A stretch of 8,322 nt of DNA from Candidatus Kuenenbacteria bacterium GW2011_GWA2_42_15 (GTDB lineage Bacteria > Patescibacteriota > Patescibacteriia > UBA2196 > GWA2-42-15): NCBI GenBank assembly GCA_000998185.1, contig LCCW01000028.1, positions 1-8,322 of the forward strand, given 5' to 3'. The stretch's first letter is position 1, and every line of letters begins with the position of its first letter. Below, piece after piece: positions 6,179 to 8,322 of the stretch. The position numbers and the translations under genes are program-made. A model generated the notes under the pieces. The model ran no database searches and had not been told where the DNA came from. It worked only from the letters and a program-made list of their open reading frames with translations.

Positions 6179-6874
6179 ATGACAGCAATAATTCTCAAGG
6201 CAGAGTTAAGAGAAAAACGCGAAGAGTCTCCCAGGGAAACAACGGCAAAAAAGATTCCGGCCGTGGTTTACGGTCCTGGGGTGAAAAACCAAAATATTTC
6301 CGTCAACTATCGTGATTTTGAGCAGGCGCTCAAAGAAGCCGGCGAATCAACCTTAATTGATTTGACTGTCGGGGATAAAAATCCGATTAAGGTCCTTGTT
6401 CACGACATGCAAAAAGATCCGGTCAGCGATAATTACATCCATGCCGATTTTTATCAATTGGACATGAAAAAGAAAACGAAAGTAGATGTGGCATTAAAAT
6501 TTTTGGGCCGAGAGGAAGTAATGAAATTTTCCGGCGGCGAGGTCTCGGAAAGCACGGACAAGCTGGCGGTGGAGTGTTTGCCGGCAGATTTAGTCAAAGA
6601 AATAGAAGTGGGTCTTTCGGTTTTAAAAAATATCGGCGATGTTTTATACGCCAAAGACATAAAATTGCCACCCGGCTTAGAGTTGGTTTCTGACGCTGAA
6701 TTACCGGTGGCAAGCCTTAGGGCGATAGTGGAAGAAAAAATTGAGGAAGTGAAGCCGGAAGCAACTGCCGAGGCGCCAATCACTGAAAGGGAAGCCAAGT
6801 CAAAAGCTGAAGAAGAAGCGGCGGCGGAAGAAGAAGGGAAAAAAGAATCATCCGTATCGACAAAAAAATTATGA
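6179..6874 (+). CDS. rplY: large-subunit ribosomal protein bL25 (Ctc/TL5 form)
   Basis: A 231-aa long form of L25. L25 binds 5S rRNA in the central protuberance of the 50S subunit. The N-terminal L25 domain (about 1-93) carries LKAELREK, KIPAVVYGPG, and HDMQKDPVSDNYIHADFYQL, the typical 'D.Q.DP....HVDF' signature. The second TL5/Ctc beta domain (about 98-185) includes KFLGREE, FSGGE, LAVECLPADLVKEIEVGL and DIKLPPGLEL. The tail (about 187-222) is rich in Glu, Ala and Lys, as often seen in Ctc proteins. It lies 40 nt after the zinc-ribbon gene and its stop overlaps the next start (ATGA). No Shine-Dalgarno is visible. Confidence 0.96.
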   Translation: MTAIILKAELREKREESPRETTAKKIPAVVYGPGVKNQNISVNYRDFEQALKEAGESTLIDLTVGDKNPIKVLVHDMQKDPVSDNYIHADFYQLDMKKKTKVDVALKFLGREEVMKFSGGEVSESTDKLAVECLPADLVKEIEVGLSVLKNIGDVLYAKDIKLPPGLELVSDAELPVASLRAIVEEKIEEVKPEATAEAPITEREAKSKAEEEAAAEEEGKKESSVSTKKL

Positions 6875-7977
6875 TCAAAAATATCTTGATAAGGAATGTT
6901 CTCAAATGCCAGCTAATGATCTTAGTTGGTATTTTTGTGGCGCTGGCCGGACTTATGACTTATGGCTTGGTCTATGCTGTCGCGCTTGAACCGATGGACA
7001 ATAACGGGCTCATCAATAACAAGCTCGGGGATAATCGCGAAACTAAACCGGAGTCGGGTATTAAAATAATCAACGGAGAAGCAGTGGGCGATAATGAAAA
7101 AAATCTTTGGCCGGTAGCGGTGGTCATAGACAATCACCCTGACGCGCGCCCAACTTTCGGACTAAATAAAGCCAGCCTCGTCTATGAATTTCCGGTGGAA
7201 GGCGGAGCAACGAGATTTCTGGCGTTTTACACGCCGGGGCAAGAAATGATTAATAAAGTTGAAAAAATAGGGCCGGTTCGGTCGGTCAGACCATACTTTC
7301 TTATGGCGGTCAAAGAGTACGACGCGCTTTTGGCGCATGCCGGCGGCTCGGCAGAGGCGCTGAAAGACATAGAAAAACTACGGATAAACAACCTGGAAGA
7401 AATTGCCTGGTGGGGGCCGGAGTACTTCTGGCGGGTATATTCCAGGGAGACGCCGCACAATTTATTCACTTCAACGGACAAGTTGACGCAAGCAGTGGTT
7501 GACTGGAAGCTAAAAGATAAAATTTCAAGTTATCAGTCTTGGCTTTTTAACCGAGATTTAAACAATAATTACCGACTGGATTTGGCGGAGCAAATAACCA
7601 TCAATTTTTCAGCGGATAAAAATTACCAGGCAACTTGGCAATATGCTACCAGCACGGCTGACTACACCCGGCGTCAAAATGGGAAAATTTACCTTGACGG
7701 GCTGGACAATAAAGTAGTCAAAGCCGATGACATAATTATTCAATTTGTGAAAGAGGAAAAAATATTGGACGCAACCGGCCGGCTGGCAATCCAACTCACG
7801 GGCGAAGGTGAGGTCTGGCTATTTAGAGATGGAGTGAAAATAATCGGACGGTGGCGGAAAGGCAGCGCCGAGGGCAGAACTATTTTCTATGATCAGTCCG
7901 GTGGAGAATTACTGCTGAAGCCGGGCAAAATTTGGGTTGAAGTGGTGCCCGGGGCAAGAGAGGTAAAATTCCAATAG
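6871..7977 (+). CDS. YerB-like DUF3048 domain protein, exported or membrane-anchored
   Basis: A 368-aa protein. An N-terminal hydrophobic segment (about 15-37) after Lys/Arg is followed by AVA-LEP, a possible signal peptidase I site after residue 38; no lipobox cysteine is present, unlike YerB lipoproteins. DUF3048 N-terminal domain: WPVAVVIDNHPDARPTFGL (80-98), YEFPVEGGATRFLAFY, IGPVRSVRPYF, HAGGSAEAL, and RETPHNLFTS (192-201). The C-terminal domain has a long FNRDLNNNYR...ITINFS segment, DYTRRQNGKIYLDG, GRWRK and KIWVEVVPG near the end. The biochemical role of DUF3048 is not established; an envelope function is inferred. It overlaps rplY by 4 bp (ATGA), so translation is probably coupled. 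Met16 is a less likely start. Confidence 0.92.
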   Translation: MIKNILIRNVLKCQLMILVGIFVALAGLMTYGLVYAVALEPMDNNGLINNKLGDNRETKPESGIKIINGEAVGDNEKNLWPVAVVIDNHPDARPTFGLNKASLVYEFPVEGGATRFLAFYTPGQEMINKVEKIGPVRSVRPYFLMAVKEYDALLAHAGGSAEALKDIEKLRINNLEEIAWWGPEYFWRVYSRETPHNLFTSTDKLTQAVVDWKLKDKISSYQSWLFNRDLNNNYRLDLAEQITINFSADKNYQATWQYATSTADYTRRQNGKIYLDGLDNKVVKADDIIIQFVKEEKILDATGRLAIQLTGEGEVWLFRDGVKIIGRWRKGSAEGRTIFYDQSGGELLLKPGKIWVEVVPGAREVKFQ

Positions 7978-7988
7978 ACTATTGATTG

Positions 7989-8016
7989 ATCTTGATTTTT
8001 CTGTTAAGATTTTTTT
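7989..8016 (+). terminator. weak terminator after the DUF3048 gene
   Basis: ATCTT (7989-7993) pairs with AAGAT (8006-8010) around a 12-nt loop, followed by a run of Ts to 8016. It begins 11 nt after the stop codon. The stem is short and AT-only except one pair, so confidence is limited. It overlaps the 3' end of the convergent small gene. Confidence 0.4.
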
Positions 8017-8152
8017 AGGCGGTCAGACGGTCTTTTGTTTTTTATGAAATAATTGGCAGTCTTTTCCCCCGCCTCTTTGAGTTTAAAAGATTGAATATCT
8101 TTAAACGGGTGCGCCGCTACTGCGAGCCATGGCGGTGGGACAATCCCGCCAT
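8004..8152 (-). pseudogene. small hidden gene, frameshifted or with a non-standard start
   Basis: On the minus strand a protein-like frame runs from ATT 8144 to TAA 8006-8004 (46 residues): IVPPPWLAVAAHPFKD, then KLKEAGEKTANYFIKN, then KRPSDRLKKS. Composition and lack of stops look coding. That frame has no ATG, GTG or TTG, and a TAA closes it at 8162-8160. An ATG at 8152-8150 lies in another frame: one extra base in the GGG run 8147-8145 would join it, giving about 49 residues starting MAG-IVPPPW. A promoter at 8202-8175 would give a leader of about 16 nt to this ATG. The start codon lies in an inverted repeat (ATGGCGG/CCGCCAT). It may be a sequencing error, a real frameshift, or initiation at ATT. 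I do not recognise the family. It converges on the DUF3048 gene. Confidence 0.5.
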
Positions 8153-8174
8153 CGGGTAATTAACAACCTAACCA

Positions 8175-8202
8175 AATATAATTGTTTCTTGTATTTTGTT
8201 AA
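8175..8202 (-). promoter_or_regulatory. promoter for the small minus-strand gene
   Basis: On the minus strand TTAACA (8202-8197), a 16-bp spacer and TATATT (8180-8175). A start near 8168 lies about 16 nt upstream of the ATG at 8152. Confidence 0.5.
8177..8182 (+). promoter_or_regulatory. possible -10 box for the tRNA-like gene
   Basis: Perfect TATAAT on the plus strand, about 48 nt before the tRNA-like sequence, with no clear -35. It overlaps the opposing TATATT box, so the arrangement mirrors the smpB/argS gap. Between it and the tRNA-like gene lies a short tandem repeat of TTTTGAG (8207-8213 region). Confidence 0.3.
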
Positions 8203-8229
8203 TTGAGTTTTGAGTTTTGACTTATCTAT

Positions 8230-8322
8230 GCGCTGTTAGCTCAGCTGGTAGCCTCCGGCCCTACGGGCCGTAGGCCCGGAGGGAGCAGCCGTCATGATAA
8301 TGATATGTCTTATAAGGTGTAT
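8230..8322 (+). tRNA. tRNA-like gene with a hairpin inserted in the D-loop, cut by window edge
   Basis: GCGCTGT TA GCTC AGCTGGTA is a textbook 5' tRNA half: 7-nt acceptor strand, T8 A9, D-stem and D-loop with GG at 18-19. GAGC (8283-8286) completes the D-stem, but 32 extra nt lie between the D-loop and this strand. After A8287 a normal anticodon arm cannot be drawn: GCCGTC is followed by a doubled ATGATA and then CTTATAA. CTTATAA would suit an Ile(UAU) anticodon loop, but the flanking strands do not pair well. The anticodon is therefore unassigned. It may be a functional tRNA with insertions, one with an intron, or a decaying copy. The T-arm and 3' end lie beyond the window. Confidence 0.5.
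8252..8282 (+). repeat. 31-bp GC-rich palindromic element inside the tRNA-like gene
   Basis: CCTCCGG (8252-8258) pairs with CCGGAGG (8276-8282), and CCTAC (8260-8264) with GTAGG (8270-8274). A single C/C mismatch separates the two stems and the loop is GGGCC. An alternative inner fold is GGCCC-TAC-GGGCC. It is far more GC-rich than its surroundings and sits exactly between the D-loop and the 3' D-stem strand, like an inserted REP-type element. Confidence 0.8.

Noticed and set aside
6454..6798. 114-aa minus-strand ORF inside rplY
   Set aside because: Antisense shadow of a clear L25 gene; Ser/Thr-rich composition reflects reverse reading of an acidic, Lys-rich protein.
8082..8105. AT-rich imperfect palindrome (TTTAAAAGAT / ATCTTTAAA)
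   Set aside because: It lies inside the small minus-strand coding frame and has no T-run or operator context; probably chance in AT-rich DNA.
1..8322. CRISPR array or insertion sequence
   Set aside because: No regularly spaced repeats and no transposase-like frame or terminal repeats were seen on either strand.

Overview
The window is an 8.3 kb piece of a compact bacterial chromosome carrying mostly housekeeping genes. The DNA is AT-rich and the intergenic gaps are short. Good Shine-Dalgarno sequences are nearly absent, several starts sit just downstream of -10-like boxes, and two neighbours overlap by ATGA. Small Cys-rich and membrane-anchored proteins of unknown function are mixed with core genes. 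Together this suggests a streamlined lineage, most likely Candidate Phyla Radiation/Patescibacteria. That placement is inferred from layout and protein style, not from a search.

Left part, minus strand (1-1820): smpB (trans-translation), then tRNA-Pro(GGG) 26 nt downstream, then a clear intrinsic terminator. Beyond it is a HemN/HemW-family radical SAM gene that runs off the left edge. No large ORF is annotated over that last gene because it has no stop inside the window; the reading frame was recovered by hand.

Middle, plus strand (1831-7977): argS diverges from smpB across a 93-bp gap holding two face-to-face -10 boxes. It is followed by a single-pass membrane protein of unknown function, two inverted repeats, rodA (SEDS glycosyltransferase), a canonical TTGACA-17-TATACT promoter, a 98-aa zinc-ribbon protein, rplY (L25/Ctc with an acidic tail) and a YerB-like DUF3048 protein coupled to rplY. 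Translation (ArgRS, L25, SmpB, tRNA) and envelope (RodA, two exported or anchored proteins) are the two themes.

Right edge (7978-8322): at first sight empty. The minus strand carries a short protein-like frame (8004-8144) that lacks a usual start codon. It would join an ATG at 8152 if one base were added in a G run, and a good promoter sits just upstream: probably a frameshifted or oddly started small gene. Diverging from it is a tRNA-like 5' half whose D-loop contains an extra 31-32 nt perfect-looking hairpin. The 3' half is not recognisable as a normal tRNA before the window ends. These two are the most unusual items in the window.
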